64,000 nucleotides of DNA from positions 121,383,731 through 121,447,730 of the forward strand of contig NC_134535.1 of assembly GCF_050624435.1 (NCBI RefSeq), read 5' to 3'. A model generated the notes under the pieces. That model saw only the letters and a list, made by a program, of their open reading frames with translations, did no database searches and had not been told where the DNA came from. Both the position numbers and the translations under genes were made by a program. This stretch comes from Tenrec ecaudatus (Eukaryota > Chordata > Mammalia > Afrosoricida > Tenrecidae). This document shows, piece by piece, positions 10,901 through 21,772 of the stretch (position 1 is its first letter; every line of letters begins with the position of its first letter).

Positions 10901-13900
10901 ACCTGGTGCAGCTGGAGGGCTGCTGCACTGAAAGGCTACCACTTTACATGGTGTTCGAAGACGTGGCCCACGGAGACCTGCTCAGCTTTCTCTGGACTTG
11001 TCGCCGGGTGAGATGTCGAGGGGTTACGGTTAGAGTTGACTTGAATGATTAGCTTTTCACCTGTCCATGAGCCTGGCAAATAACGTGAGCAGTGAATGTC
11101 ATATAATGTGTGGATTCAATGTCTAATATAACTTCTGAGATGACAGATATGTTCTATATTTGCTCTTTCCAAATGGTAGCCACTAACTAGTCACATGTGG
11201 CTGTTGACCACAAGTATGGCTAGAAACTGAATTTTAAAATTTAAGATTATTAAAATAAGATTTTTGATCACAATGATCGACAGATATCCCCCCTCCCCAC
11301 CTCCCGGGGACAAACAACAGAAAAGTGGGTGAAGAGAGACAGTAGACGACGTAAGATATGAAAATCATAATAATTTATGAATTATCAAGGGTTCATGAGG
11401 GAGGGAGGGGGGGAGGAATGGAAAAAACGAGGAGCTGATATCAAGGGCTCAAGTAGAAAGAAAATGCTTTGAAAATGATGATGGCAACATATGTACAAAT
11501 GTGCTTGACACGATGGATGGATGTATGGATTTGTGGTAAGAGCTGTAAGAGCTCTCAATAAAATGACTAAAAATGTATTTGATTTTCAGTAGTCCATGTT
11601 TAAATAGCCATTGGCAGCTACTGGCCACTGTATTGGGTAAGACAGGTTTATAGCATGGACCTCTAGCTCGATCTACTCGTTATGTCACCTTGGCTAATGC
11701 CCTTTCTAAATCTGTGTCCTACTAATAATACAGACATTAAAAATTAAAAGGAATTATGCACGTTAAAACAGAGTAGTGATTGGTCTGCAATATGAACTCA
11801 TAAAAGGGCAGCTGCTAACCGTGGTGACGCAATGTTTACTCCTTGGGCTGCTAACAACAAGGTCAGAAGTTTGAAACCACCAGGCCCTTCTCAAAAGAAA
11901 GATGAGATTTTCTTTGCCTCTAAAGAGCTACACTCTGAGAAACCCGCAGGTGGAAGTTCTTTCCTGTCCTCCTGGGTTACTGTGGCCAGAGTCGACTTGA
12001 TGGCTGTGAGTTCATGCCAATCATGCAGCAGCATAACTGCTGTTCACAATGACCGTGCTTCTGTTTCCGTAGCTACTGGTCGTGTATTGTCCGCCCTGCA
12101 ACATAACCCTACTATCACAGAGCCAATTCAATTAATACATTTTTGTACTACAAATGTGCATTTACATATTTATTTTTAAATGTAAGTTTCATTGACATAT
12201 TTGCATATCATACAGTTCAACAGTTTGGAGACATTTAAAAGAGTTATGTGATCAGCACCGTAATCAATCTGAGAACATTTGTACCTTCTTGTACTCATGA
12301 TTATTCACTCCCAATTTCTCCCCAACCTCCCGCCACAACCCCAAGAGACTGTGAATCCTGTTACTTTCTCGATAGATTTATCTATCCTGGGTTTCACACA
12401 AAGAAAATCGTACAAAGACAGAACAAAACAAACAATAAATTAAAATATAGAAAAACTTCGGTTGAAAAGATAACAGAAGATAATAAAAACTGGAATAAAT
12501 TTAAAATGTGTCAAAAGGGAGAAGAAGTGATAAGGTGTTAGATTTCACCCTAACTCCAGCTACATTAGTTCACTGTCTGACAACCAGGCACCCTCGAATT
12601 TCTCTGCCATGCTTTACTACAGCACCCATCTCGTCAGTCATCTCTTTAGCAGGGCAGTCATCTAGCGCCACCACACAAGAAGTAAATATCCTTACATTCT
12701 GGCCACAATTGAGTGAAAGCTCATAATCCATTTATACCTCTATAGTTTACATATATCCCTGGGCCATTTTAGAGCTGTCAGGATCCTCTGACGGGGAAAC
12801 ATTATAAATCAACCCATGGGACATGTGGTCATTCTCTCCATTAGCAACAACAGCAACCCTCCCTTTCACGGAGTCAATGCCGACTCAAGAGAGCCTACGA
12901 AGGGCAGCTTTTAGGACCAAAACCAACGGATTGTTGACCTGTACAGATGCAAACCTTAACTGATTGGCTGGACACTATTTACACAAACAATGAGGGTTGG
13001 AGATAAGACAAACCTTTCAATATTGCTCATTCACAAAGGCAGAATCATGTCTGCGAGACTATGACCTTTTATTAAAAAGTAAAGAGAGAATAGCAACTAT
13101 ATGGTAGTCCCAAGCCACCATTCACTGGCACTCTCAAAACTGGGATCCGAACCGAAGAGCTGTGACCTCCAAATCTATACCCTTGGAAGAGCAAAGGTCT
13201 GCTTCTTCTCACTCTAGGGCAGTTTAACCCCTCAAATGTACATGTTAAACATTTTAAATGTACAGAAAGTTATAGACTCTAGTGCAAGTCTTGTTCCTAA
13301 CAGTTTTCCTTGACTCACTTTCAAAGTGAGTGAAGTCGATTTTGACTTTTAGCATCCACATATTTTGAGACTAATTATTCATGGAAGCAGACAGCCTCAT
13401 CCATCTCTCAAGGAGTGGCTGGTGGGTTTGAACTGCTGACTTTGCAGTTAGCAGCCCAATGCCTAAGCCACAGCAGCACCAGGGCTCCTATAATTAGTGT
13501 TGTTTGGTGCCATCAAATCAGTTCCTTTTACTAAAAGTGCTACCTGTTTCCTCGTTTGCTTCTCACGTGCTCACAGGTCAGTTTAGTCTTCATTAAGCCT
13601 CTTCAACACACTGATTATTGTTATGCATGAAAAAGGTGTCTTGCTGTTATCTTTGATTCAGTGACACCAATAGGAGGGCATTTAAACCCATTTCAAGAGG
13701 TTGTTCTTCTGTAATGTGTTCGGTGCGCCAAGTATACTAACTTCTTTCAGATTCTCAAAACTAGTTTTCTATTTCGGATCATTTCAACAAACTTCTCCAG
13801 TTACACCAAACTCTTCTTTCTATCGTTAGTGCCTACTCAGCCTTAAGAACTTATCAAAAGCGTTGTTTCTCCAAAGTGAGTAACTATCCTCCTCCATCGG

Positions 13901-16900
13901 GTGCTCTCTTATTACTTACATGCACCTTCATGACATCACATACTTATGTGTGCTTATATGATGCTGATTCACATGAGCCTACCACATTGTGAGCTCCAGA
14001 TGTAAGCATTCCTGCTTAGTTTGCTCACTCAGGCAGAGATGCTACTACTACTATAGAGACTATAACTGTTTATGGGAGTAGAAAGTCCGGAGCTACTGGG
14101 GGTTTTGAACTGGTGACCATACAGATCGCGGCCCAACATGTAGCTACTACCCTAGCAGGGGTTCCTTCGGCATCGATAGGCATTTAGTAAAGGAATGTTG
14201 AGTTTATGTGCTCATCTTTCCCTTTGTATATGTCACACACACACATTCACACAGGAAAAATTGCTGCTTTATTCAGTGGATAGTCTTGTTATAGACATGT
14301 CTTTCTTAGCCACTGTTCTGTTTTTCCCCCACTTATTCTGCTATTTGTCCACATCTTTGTACATCGTCCAGTCCAGTGAATCATTTTCCTTTCCATATCT
14401 AACCTGGTGTCCCTGAACATCAGTCTTTATTTCTTTACATTCACATTTTAGCTTTTAGATCTACATTTCAGATGATCATGGAATTTGTTTACTTATATCT
14501 TGAAACTCTCTGTGAGTGTCACTTGGATACAATGTTGTTTTCTTCTTTCTGCTCAGGATGTGATGACCATGGACGGCCTTCTTTACGACCTCACAGAAAA
14601 ACAAGTATATCACATCGGGAAGCAAGTCCTTTTGGCTCTGGTAAAGCTGGGGAAAATGACAGTATGCGGAGGGTTGTTTTCTTGGTAGCCTGTAACACAA
14701 TGCCATATTTGAAATATCTGTATTCTCCAGTGCTGAAGACAGGGTAAAGAAGATGAACAGAGGTTAGCGGGCAGAAACTCAAGCCTGATGAATTGTTTTT
14801 AGTTCTGGTTTAGATAGCAGAAACAAGTCTGTGCTGCTTTTTGGAAGGAATAATATGGTTGGCTTTTGCTTTTTTGTTATTTTAAGCTTCTTTAATCTTA
14901 AAGGTCAAAAGTCAGTGCCAAGAACTATATATCCAGCTACCTGGTATCCCAACCTTCCCATTATGCTAATAATATAAGCAGGTATAAGTAGAAGAGCAAA
15001 TACAGAAGGAGCTTGGATCAAGATATGGGGAAAAATGACATGGATGAAAGGCTACAGAAACCTAACAAAACAGGAAAAACCAGTTCCGCACATGTTTGGT
15101 TGGAGACTTGTTTTGATACTGAATGTGACAGGAAATATATATGTGTGTGTGGGTATGCGCATTAGTAGTAAGTGGATGGAAATGAGAAGTGGCACGTGAG
15201 TGATCCTTCCTTCATTTTAAAATCAAACAAAGAGGTAGGAGAAAGAACTCAGGGTTTAAGAAGGAAAAGAGAAAAAAACGTTTACCAGAATGACTCAGGA
15301 ATTCAAATGGCTATTTCTATGCAACTCTTTCAATCACTTTGTTCAAATTTATGTTTTTGGTAGAAAATCAAGCCTCTGTGAAGCTACTACTACTTTAGGT
15401 TTCTGATAGAGCTTGCCATCTTGAGGTGTGAAATATTCCAAGAATCTAAATGAAATTGGGAAAAGTGTATGCTCCTCTCCAAAAAAAAAAAAGTTTGGGA
15501 AGTGAGCAAAGAACAGTTTTGGCTGAAGTTCCAATGGGGCAAGGAAGGGAGCACAGTGAATATGAATATTCTTTATGTGATCTGGAGGGTCTTGTTGGTG
15601 TGTGCTTTTATAAAGTCAGGGTATCAGAATACAATCTATTTCATTGTATTCTGAACTATCATCACAGAGGTACCCTGTTTATGATCATTGATGAGGCTAC
15701 CTGTTACAAAGTCACTTCATGATGTTTTTTCTTACTTTCAACAGTCTCAGAGTCAGTACCTTCATGAATTCTTTTCATGAAAGTTTAATTTCTATGTTCT
15801 AAAACAGCAGGTAAATAAATTCACTAGTCACTGGTTCCCCTTTCATCTTCAATGTTTGGAAAATATTATCACCTTTACCCTTACAAGCAAGAATAAAAAT
15901 GAATTTTATTAATCATAGACCATAATCTATAATGGTCTAATTACATTCAGTGTTACACTTTTCCATATGTCTTGAAAAGCTTGCTATTGGGGAAAACCCA
16001 AAAACTCACTGTCATTGAGTCGATGCCAACATATGGCGATCCAATAGGACAGGGTAGAACTGCCCCTGTGAGTGTCTGAGACTATACCTCTTTACAGGAG
16101 TAGAAAGCCCTGTCTTTCTCCCACTCCAGTAAATCAATGTCTTCCAGTCACAGTCGTTCTCAAATGTCTGTTGGCTATATTATAATCATTTTGGTACTTC
16201 TTGAAAATTTAGATCACTTGGTATTCTCCCTAAATTTTTGTTAGTAAACCCAGAGCAAATAACTTATGTTTTAAAAAAGTTATCACATGAATCTGACTTG
16301 CAGCTGGTTTGAGAATTACTAGTAGAGTTTTTAAAAGTACTTCCTAGAAATTAACAAATACCTCTTCCTCACTTATTGACTAACTTATTATCTGGCATTT
16401 CACATTGATGATAATAGTAAAACAATCCACTGTCAAGCTTTTCAGTGCATTTACAACATACAGCTGGCAGTAATGAACAGCAAGGTACTAGGAGAGAATA
16501 ACATTGACTGGGATGGTTAAGGTTCTGAGTCAACTTGGCTATTGTAGGACTCTCAGTGATTTGGCAGTTCTGCAATGGTATAATCATCTGCCGATTAGAG
16601 ATCTGAGGTGGCCATTCTCCATTTTCACCTGTGTCCTAAAGGATGGCCTCAGACAGGTGATCTATCGTTGATCTTATCTTAACAGGAATATCTCCAGGAT
16701 AAGCATCTATTCCATGGAGATGTGGCAGCCAGGAATATCCTGATCCAGTGTGATCTCACGGTCAAGCTGTGCAGGCTAGGCCTGGCTTATGAAGTCCACG
16801 CCCGAGGGGCCATCTCCCCTACTCGAACCATAGCTCTCAAATGGCTTGCCCCAGAACGCCTTCTCTTGAGACCTGCTGGCATCAGAGGCGATGTGTACGG

Positions 16901-19900
16901 TTTGTCCCAGCCATTTGGACTTGCTCCCTTCGTGATCTGGGTGTCTTCTGGTTGGAAAACATGATTGGGTTTATTGTCAATTAAACTTGCCAATGAATTT
17001 TTTTGTGTAGAAGTCAGACATACTTTCAAGCTGAAATATTTTGTGACAGAATTTATATTTAGGTATCTGATCCCAGTTCTCTTTAGGGCCTTTCAAAGTA
17101 TTCCTTCTTTGTTTGATGAGTAGCCTCTAATAGGTGTGTTAGTTTCTTAGTGCTACCATAATGGAATACCACAAAGGGGTGACTTGAAGGGACAAATATT
17201 TATTTTCTCACAGTGTGGGAGGTTTGAAGTCCAAATTCAAGGCACTGGCTCCAAAGAAAGTCTCTCTTGGTCTGTCCTTCCCTCAACATTTGTAGTCAGT
17301 TTCCTTGGTGCTGTTCCTATAATGTCTGTCTTCTCCCCACTTTGCTTCCTTGTCTCTATCTAGGCTGCTTTTTATAACTAAAGAGTGATTAGGTTTAGAA
17401 ACCAACCTACACTGGCATCACCTAATAAACATAAGAAAGAAAGCCTGTTCCCAAACAAAATTACATTCGTAAGTATAGGGCTAGAATTTCAACACACTCA
17501 TAACAACAGAAATGAAAAAGAAAACATCAGTCGTGCCGATACTTGGAAAATGAGGACAGTAGAAGTCCTGTTATTTAAGTAGGATGGCCCACTTAATCAA
17601 AAGGTCAATTAAACCAAGTTTACTAACAGAAAAATACAGATACATACCTTCAATATTTTATTTTTACTTAGAATATGTTGATGTATACTTACTCATCTAC
17701 CTTTTGAATAAGTAGTGGCCTGCAAAACAGTTATATGTGGTATTTCTTGTGTAAATACCATTCACAGTGCATTTTATTTTTATTTTATTTTTTTTAAACG
17801 TTTTATTAGGGGCTCATACAACTCTTATCACAGTCCATACATATACATATATCAATTGTATAAAGCACATCTGTACATTCTTTGCCCTAATCATTTTCTT
17901 TTCTTTCTTTTTTGTTCCCTTTTCTTTTTTTACATTTTATTAGGGACTCATACAACTCTTATCACAATCCATACATATACATACATCAATTGTATAAAGC
18001 ACATCCATACATTCCCCGCCCCAATCATTCTCAAAGCATTTGCTCTCCGCTTAAGCCCTTTGCATCAGGTCCTCTTTTTTTTTCCCCTCCCTCCCCGCTC
18101 CCCCCTCCCTCATGTGCCCTTGGTAATTTATACATCGTTATTTTGTCATATCTTGCCCTATCCGGAGTCTCCCTTCCCCCCCTTCTCTGCCGTCCCTCTC
18201 CCAGGGAGGAGGTCATATGTGGATCCCTGTAATCAGTTCCCCCTTTCCAACCCACTCACCCTACACTCTCCCAGCATCGCCCCTCACACCCTTGGTCCTG
18301 AAGGTATCATCCACCCTGGATTCCCTGTGCCTCCAGCCCTCATATGTACCAGTGTACAACCTCTGCCCTATCCAGCCCTGCAAGATAGAATTCGGATCAT
18401 GGTAGTTGGGGGGAGGAAGCATCCAGGATCTGGGGGAAAGCTGTGCTCTTCATCGGTACTACCTGGCACCCTGACTGACCCATCTCCTCTCCTAAACCCC
18501 TCTATGAGGGGATCTCCAGTGGCCAACACTTGGGCCTTGGGTCTCCACTCCACAGTGCATTTTATTTTTGTCCAAGTTTAGGATGATTCTAAGTAGAGTG
18601 GGAAAGTTAAAGTGGGGAGGAGTATTCCACGCTCCATGATTGCTCCCAGCCACAGAGGAAATATAGGAGGTACTTAATGTGGTTAGTCACTTAAGAGATT
18701 TCCAGTGCTATTGCTTTACTTCACTGGTATTGGTTTTTCAATAGAAACCCGTGAATGATAAATGTCATTAGAAAATATTACTGACTAATGATGAGATTAC
18801 ACAAGTGAAATATACATATCTCCCAAATAATATGCTACTATATATAAAACTATTTATAAAGCTTGTTCTGTTCCTATTTTTCTACTCCCTTTTACCCCTC
18901 TTCCCCCAATCTAGATTTGGGCAATTGAATATTCTGAGGATATAGTCGATAAATTATAAGCCTATTTGTCTTTCTGTTAAAAATAAAGGCTAGGAATTTA
19001 GCAAGAAGGAATTATCATGAAATATTAGAAGAAAGGAGACACAGATCTTGTTCTCAAAGAGATTATAGTCTAAGGAGATTGGCTACAAATTCATCTAATG
19101 GGCTTTGCTTATTTTATCAGACACTTACCTTTCCTTCAATTTTCCATCTTTATGGGGCACTTACCAAACGACTCATTAAGAAAGGCTATATATATTTGTT
19201 TCTTTTACAGCTGGTCCTTTGGCATCCTCCTCTATGAGATGGTGACTTTAGGTAAGGATGACCCCAAAAAGAGTGTGTTCCCAAACCAAAACCCATTGCC
19301 AGTGAGTTGATTCCGTAATTCTGAGATTCTGAAAGACCCACCCCATGGGGTTTCCAAAGCTGTACATCTTCCATAGAAGCAGACTACCACATCTTTCCTC
19401 CAGGGAGTAGCTGGTAGCTTTGAACCACTAACCTTTCAGTTAGTAATTGAGTACTTCGCACACTGTGCCACTAGGGATCCAAAACAGGCTGTACTTTGTC
19501 TACAAATATGCAAGTAGGTTTATTTGGGCAGAGCTGTTATTACACTCTCTGAAGTTTGAATTGAACTGACATGAAATCCATGCCTGATTCCTGAGATAAG
19601 TCTGATAAAGTAATGATTCCCTTTCTAACTTGTTATTCCTACTGTCCCTTACTTTTTTCTTTTCTACTTCTTTTATTTCCCCGCAAAATACCAAGGGGCG
19701 TTGTCAAACCCAAGTAATAATCCCCAGAGTGATTTTTCTCTGAAAAAAACAACAACAAACAAACAACAAAACAGCTCAGACCTGGTACATAGCAATGTCA
19801 TCTTCAGAGTAAATGATACAGTTGACTGAGAAATAATGTACCTATCCACATTTGTGGGGGGTTGTGGGGGGCAGATTTTCTTCCTCCCTTTATATTTTTC

Positions 19901-21202
19901 CAAAGACCCAGAATTTCCCTAATTTATCGTTCTTCATGTATCTATCACCAGATCCTTTTTATTTTAAATCTTACAAGTACCTATATCCCAAACTTATTTA
20001 CCCTACCACCCCTTCTCAGGAAAAACAAAAAAAACCCCCAAAATCCCCAGCATTCCCCAGCAATGAAAAACACCAATACTCTCCCTAGCCCACAATCCAG
20101 GATGAACATGTAGGTTTCTGCTCTTGCAGTCACCTGGATAGTTCCAGGGCCAAACAAGAGGTAGTATCTCTCACTTTGGAAAACAATCTCAAAACCACAT
20201 CTTCAGGTAGTAGCCACAGTATTTCTAGTGTATTTCCCATGGCTGTATCTTTTGAAGGCACTTACCCCAGGAGGATGCAGAGTCGTGTTAGGGCCTTGCT
20301 GATACTTTTGTCTTTTCATTGCTGGCAGGTGCCCCGCCATATCCTGAAGTCCCTCCTACCAGTATCCTGCAGTACCTCCAGAGAAGGAAAATCATGAAGA
20401 GACCCAGTAGCTGTACACATGCCATGTAAGTGACTTTGAATGGCCTGCTCTGTTCTCATCTCAAGACTTTTTTTTGGCTCCCTTATTAATCTTGCCCTTT
20501 TAAAATGGCCCAGATGACCCCATAGGTGAATGGACAGCCATGCAGTAACGTATGTGCTTTCATATCATATTTTATATGCACAACACACACATACATACAG
20601 TGTCGGGGCAACCACTGAACTTGTATCAGAAATTTACATTTGATAATGTCAAGTTCCTCAGGAAACTTCTAACGTAAGTCCTCCATGCAGCTACCAACAC
20701 TCAAACCAAACTCATTGCCACTGGGTTGATTTCAGTTCATAGCAACCGTCCGCTGTGAGACTATGATTCTTTATGGGAGTGGAAAGACTGACCATGAATT
20801 TTGAGATCTAGGTGTTCGTAAGGTGATATTAAGAAGACAATAAAGAATGCCCTTAGGATCCGAGAGACGCTGCTGAAAGAAGGAGTGAAAGCATTGGACG
20901 TGCAGGCTTTATTCTGTGAACATTTGTTAGGAAAGGAGGAATGGTGCTCATGTGTTTGCCTTGGTAAGTCGGTCAGTTTCTCTGGTTTCCCATTCAGGTA
21001 TAACCTTATGAAAGCCTGCTGGCGCTGGAGTGAGGACAGCCGCCCCTCACCTAGAGAGCTGCGCTTGCGCCTAGAAGCTGTGGCCAGAACTGCAGATGAC
21101 AAGGCTGTGTTGCAAGTACCAGAATTAGTGGTGCCTGAACTGTATGCAGCTGTGGCTGGCATCAGTGTGGACAGCCTCCCCTATGGCTACACGGTTTTCT
21201 GA
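7896..21202 (+). CDS. STYK1: STYK1 (NOK), membrane-anchored atypical protein kinase; 9 coding exons
   Basis: Joined coding exons are 7896-7941, 8655-8792, 9759-10022, 10826-11007, 14557-14640, 16686-16894, 19211-19251, 20329-20425 and 20998-21202. They total 1266 nt (421 aa), all with GT-AG junctions and continuous phase. Human STYK1 is 422 aa. Layout: short N-terminus, one transmembrane segment near residues 25-47, a basic juxtamembrane stretch, then a kinase domain. Visible kinase landmarks are a degenerate glycine loop G122-S-C-G125, the lysine K146 in VVLKAL, the catalytic loop HGDVAARN (D250, N255; HGD instead of HRD is a known STYK1 trait), RLG (268-270) where kinases have DFG, APE at 293-295 and WSFGILLYEMVTLG. 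STYK1 is known as a receptor-like kinase or pseudokinase affecting MAPK, PI3K-AKT and autophagy signalling; its catalytic activity is disputed. MAGOHB follows on the same strand, as in other mammals. Non-coding 5' exons were not found. Identification is very secure. Confidence 0.96.
8290..8565 (+). mobile_element. L1 3' end, sense, in STYK1 intron 1
   Basis: CTCAATTGATGTATGTGATG and GAGCCCCAATAAAAGATTTA are the family's 3' terminus with its poly(A) signal, followed by an AAAT-rich tail up to about 8600. It ends roughly 90 bp before the acceptor of STYK1 coding exon 2. Confidence 0.8.
8655..8792 (+). CDS. STYK1: STYK1 coding exon 2 (transmembrane segment)
   Basis: Runs from an ACCTAG acceptor to the donor GTACAG, phase 1 at both ends. 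It encodes QQYEVIIVPTLL followed by a hydrophobic stretch ending GVILWLYIR, the single membrane span, and then a basic/Gln-rich juxtamembrane piece. A plus-oriented L1 3' end stops about 100 bp before the acceptor. Confidence 0.95.
8793..10825 (+). other. STYK1 introns 2 and 3 (except exon 3)
   Basis: Intron 2 (8793-9758) and intron 3 (10023-10825) contain no repeat or gene that I recognise; both are unusually clean for this window. Confidence 0.6.
9759..10022 (+). CDS. STYK1: STYK1 coding exon 3 (juxtamembrane region, start of kinase domain)
   Basis: Acceptor TGTTCTAG, donor GTAAAA, phase 1 at both ends. Encodes the linker (ALSWEAEGRGRN), the conserved block ATTPALAKLQVPREHLSEVL, the degenerate glycine loop NGSCG and the putative ATP-site lysine in SVVLKALR. 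A longer open frame through this exon runs into intron on both sides and is not the gene product. Confidence 0.96.
10826..11007 (+). CDS. STYK1: STYK1 coding exon 4 (kinase N-lobe)
   Basis: Acceptor TTCCACAG, donor GTGAGA, ends in phase 0. Encodes SAGLREVQDFLGRIQFYQYL, then VQLEGCCTERLPLYMVFEDV and GDLLSFLWTCRR, covering the helix C region, the central strands and the hinge. Confidence 0.96.
11270..11575 (+). mobile_element. L1 3' end, sense, in STYK1 intron 4
   Basis: GGAGCTGATATCAAGGGCTC, TGTACAAATGTGCTTGACAC and CTCTCAATAAAATGACTAAA match the 3' terminus of the same L1 group seen antisense elsewhere. Confidence 0.8.
11812..12020 (+). repeat. AfroSINE, sense, near full length
   Basis: GGTGACGCAATGTTTACTCC, TTGGGCTGCTAACAACAAGG, GCTACACTCTGAGAAACCC and AGAGTCGACTTGATGGC cover head, body and tail. 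Confidence 0.85.
12180..12400 (-). repeat. old L1 3' UTR, antisense
   Basis: TTTCATTGACATATTTGCAT, GTGATCAGCACCGTAATCAA and GATAGATTTATCTATCCTGG resemble L1M-type 3' UTR on the reverse strand. Confidence 0.55.
13385..13492 (-). repeat. AfroSINE tRNA-related half, antisense
   Basis: GGAAGCAGACAGCCTCATCC, GTGGCTGGTGGGTTTGAACTG and GCAGTTAGCAGCCCAATGCC. The 'tctcaaggagtggctgg' wording marks a slightly different subfamily from the 'gtagaaagcc' copies. Confidence 0.75.
14035..14168 (-). repeat. AfroSINE, antisense
   Basis: GAGACTATAACTGTTTATGG, GAGTAGAAAGTCCGGAGC and GTGACCATACAGATCGCGGC, ending CAGGGGTTCC. Confidence 0.75.
14557..14640 (+). CDS. STYK1: STYK1 coding exon 5
   Basis: Exactly 28 codons, phase 0 on both sides, acceptor TGCTCAG, donor GTAAAG. 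Encodes DVMTMDGLLYDLTEKQVYHI followed by GKQVLLAL, matching the family at the start of the kinase C-lobe. About 3.5 kb of intron precedes it. Confidence 0.95.
14641..16685 (+). other. STYK1 intron 5
   Basis: Apart from one antisense AfroSINE near 16000 I see no recognisable element. Confidence 0.6.
15993..16140 (-). repeat. AfroSINE, antisense
   Basis: CTCACTGTCATTGAGTCGAT, CCAATAGGACAGGGTAGAAC and TTTACAGGAGTAGAAAGCCC. Confidence 0.85.
16686..16894 (+). CDS. STYK1: STYK1 coding exon 6 (catalytic and activation loops)
   Basis: Acceptor TTAACAG, donor GTACGG, ends in phase 2. Encodes HLFHGDVAARNILI (catalytic loop), KLCRLGLAYEV (DFG position replaced by RLG) and LKWLAPERLLLRPAGIRGDV (APE motif). 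The human protein as I know it has GLG at the DFG position, so the arginine is a further departure. Confidence 0.96.
17140..17500. repeat. old interspersed repeat, class not assigned
   Basis: TTAGTTTCTTAGTGCTACCA, TATTTATTTTCTCACAGTGT and GGAGGTTTGAAGTCCAAA are wording I know from an old repeat common in placental mammals, but I cannot name the family from memory with confidence. Confidence 0.45.
17782..18550 (-). mobile_element. young L1 3' end, antisense, with doubled 3' tail and 19-bp TSD
   Basis: Exact duplication CACAGTGCATTTTATTTTT at 17763-17781 and 18551-18569. The minus-strand 3' end has two tandem terminal modules, each beginning at a TTTTATTAGGG(G/A)CTCATACA, separated by a T-rich tract at about 17893-17933. 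The rest is C-rich 3' UTR; the 288-codon open frame over it is not a gene. Confidence 0.9.
19211..19251 (+). CDS. STYK1: STYK1 coding exon 7 (41-nt micro-exon)
   Basis: Acceptor TTTTACAG, donor GTAAGG. It carries the last base of a valine codon, then WSFGILLYEMVTL and the first base of a glycine codon. The WSFG block corresponds to the DVWSFG helix F region of kinases. An antisense AfroSINE begins about 25 bp after the donor. Confidence 0.94.
19275..19482 (-). repeat. AfroSINE, antisense, just after STYK1 exon 7
   Basis: ACCCATTGCCAGTGAGTTGA, CCATAGAAGCAGACTACCAC and CTTTCAGTTAGTAATTGAGT; subfamily with GAAGCAGAC in place of GTAGAAAGCC. Confidence 0.8.
20329..20425 (+). CDS. STYK1: STYK1 coding exon 8
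   Basis: Acceptor GCTGGCAG, donor GTAAGT. Encodes APPYPEVPPTSILQYLQRRK and IMKRPSSCTHA, with the final Met codon split by the intron. This matches the kinase C-lobe around helix G. Confidence 0.95.
20700..20795 (-). repeat. AfroSINE, antisense, partial
   Basis: AAACTCATTGCCACTGGGTT and GACTATGATTCTTTATGGGA, then GTGGAAAGAC; the tRNA half is missing. Confidence 0.7.
20998..21202 (+). CDS. STYK1: STYK1 coding exon 9 (C-terminus)
   Basis: Acceptor CCATTCAG. Encodes YNLMKACWRWSEDSRPSPRE and then LQVPELVVPELYAAVAGI, ending SLPYGYTVF and TGA at 21200-21202. The CWRW...RPSPREL block is the end of the kinase fold; the short tail after it is a STYK1-specific sequence. Confidence 0.96.
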
Positions 21203-21554
21203 GGACCCCAGGTCAAGACTATCTATGTACTCTTGGAACCAACTCCTTCAAGGACTGAGGATGGATTTTCTAAGGGGACATGATGGGAGAGATGGAACAT
21301 GGATACTGGACCTTCTCCTACTAATTCCCCTAGGTATCTGAGATGATGTTGGCTGACGCGCTACACATCATACCCTGAAGGCTGAGAAATACTTTGAGTC
21401 TCATTTCTGCTGCTCCGATCCTCGAGATTATCTTCAAGACTCAAAACCTTGGTGATAAAAGTTGTCTTGGAAATATGCAATGTTTGTTGGGGAATGGTAC
21501 AGATAAGCTGGCGTTCTGCCGTCTAAGACCCGTCCTCCTGTGGCAGTTTTACTC

Positions 21555-21725
21555 ATGCTTGTTGGATGAGTGTTGGACTGCTAACCACAAGGTGAGGGTT
21601 CAAAGTCACCAGTCACTTCACAGGCTAACTATGAGGTCATCTGCTCCCATAAAGATATATAGCCTCACAAACCCTCTATACACTCGCCGTGAGTCAGAAT
21701 TGACTTAATGGCAATGGGCTTTTGA
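21555..21725 (+). repeat. AfroSINE, sense, probably in the STYK1 3' UTR
   Basis: TTGGATGAGTGTTGGACTGC, TAACCACAAGGTGAGGGTTC and GTCAGAATTGACTTAATGGC. Confidence 0.8.
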
Positions 21726-21766
21726 GTTTCTTATAAGGTCTAGAGACATTGAGGGAATTGGAAGTC

Positions 21767-21772
21767 AATAAA
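21767..21772 (+). terminator. STYK1: candidate STYK1 poly(A) signal
   Basis: AATAAA lies 565 nt after the STYK1 stop codon and is the first canonical hexamer I noticed there. If it is used, the 3' UTR contains a sense AfroSINE at 21555-21725. Usage cannot be confirmed from sequence. Confidence 0.45.

Larger units (their letters stand above)
11008..14556 (+). other. STYK1 intron 4
   Basis: Holds an L1 3' end, one sense and two antisense AfroSINEs, an old L1 tail at 12180-12400 and a probable AfroSINE scrap near 12870-12920. The rest shows nothing identifiable. Confidence 0.6.
16895..19210 (+). other. STYK1 intron 6
   Basis: Holds an old unclassified interspersed repeat at about 17140-17500 and a young antisense L1 3' end at 17782-18550. 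Nothing is seen in 18570-19200. Confidence 0.6.

Noticed and set aside
17715-18581. A 288-codon plus-strand open frame, the longest in the window
   Set aside because: It runs across two L1 tails and a C-rich L1 3' UTR bounded by a TSD; similar frames recur at 3728-4327 and 57810-58298 in other copies of the same non-coding element.
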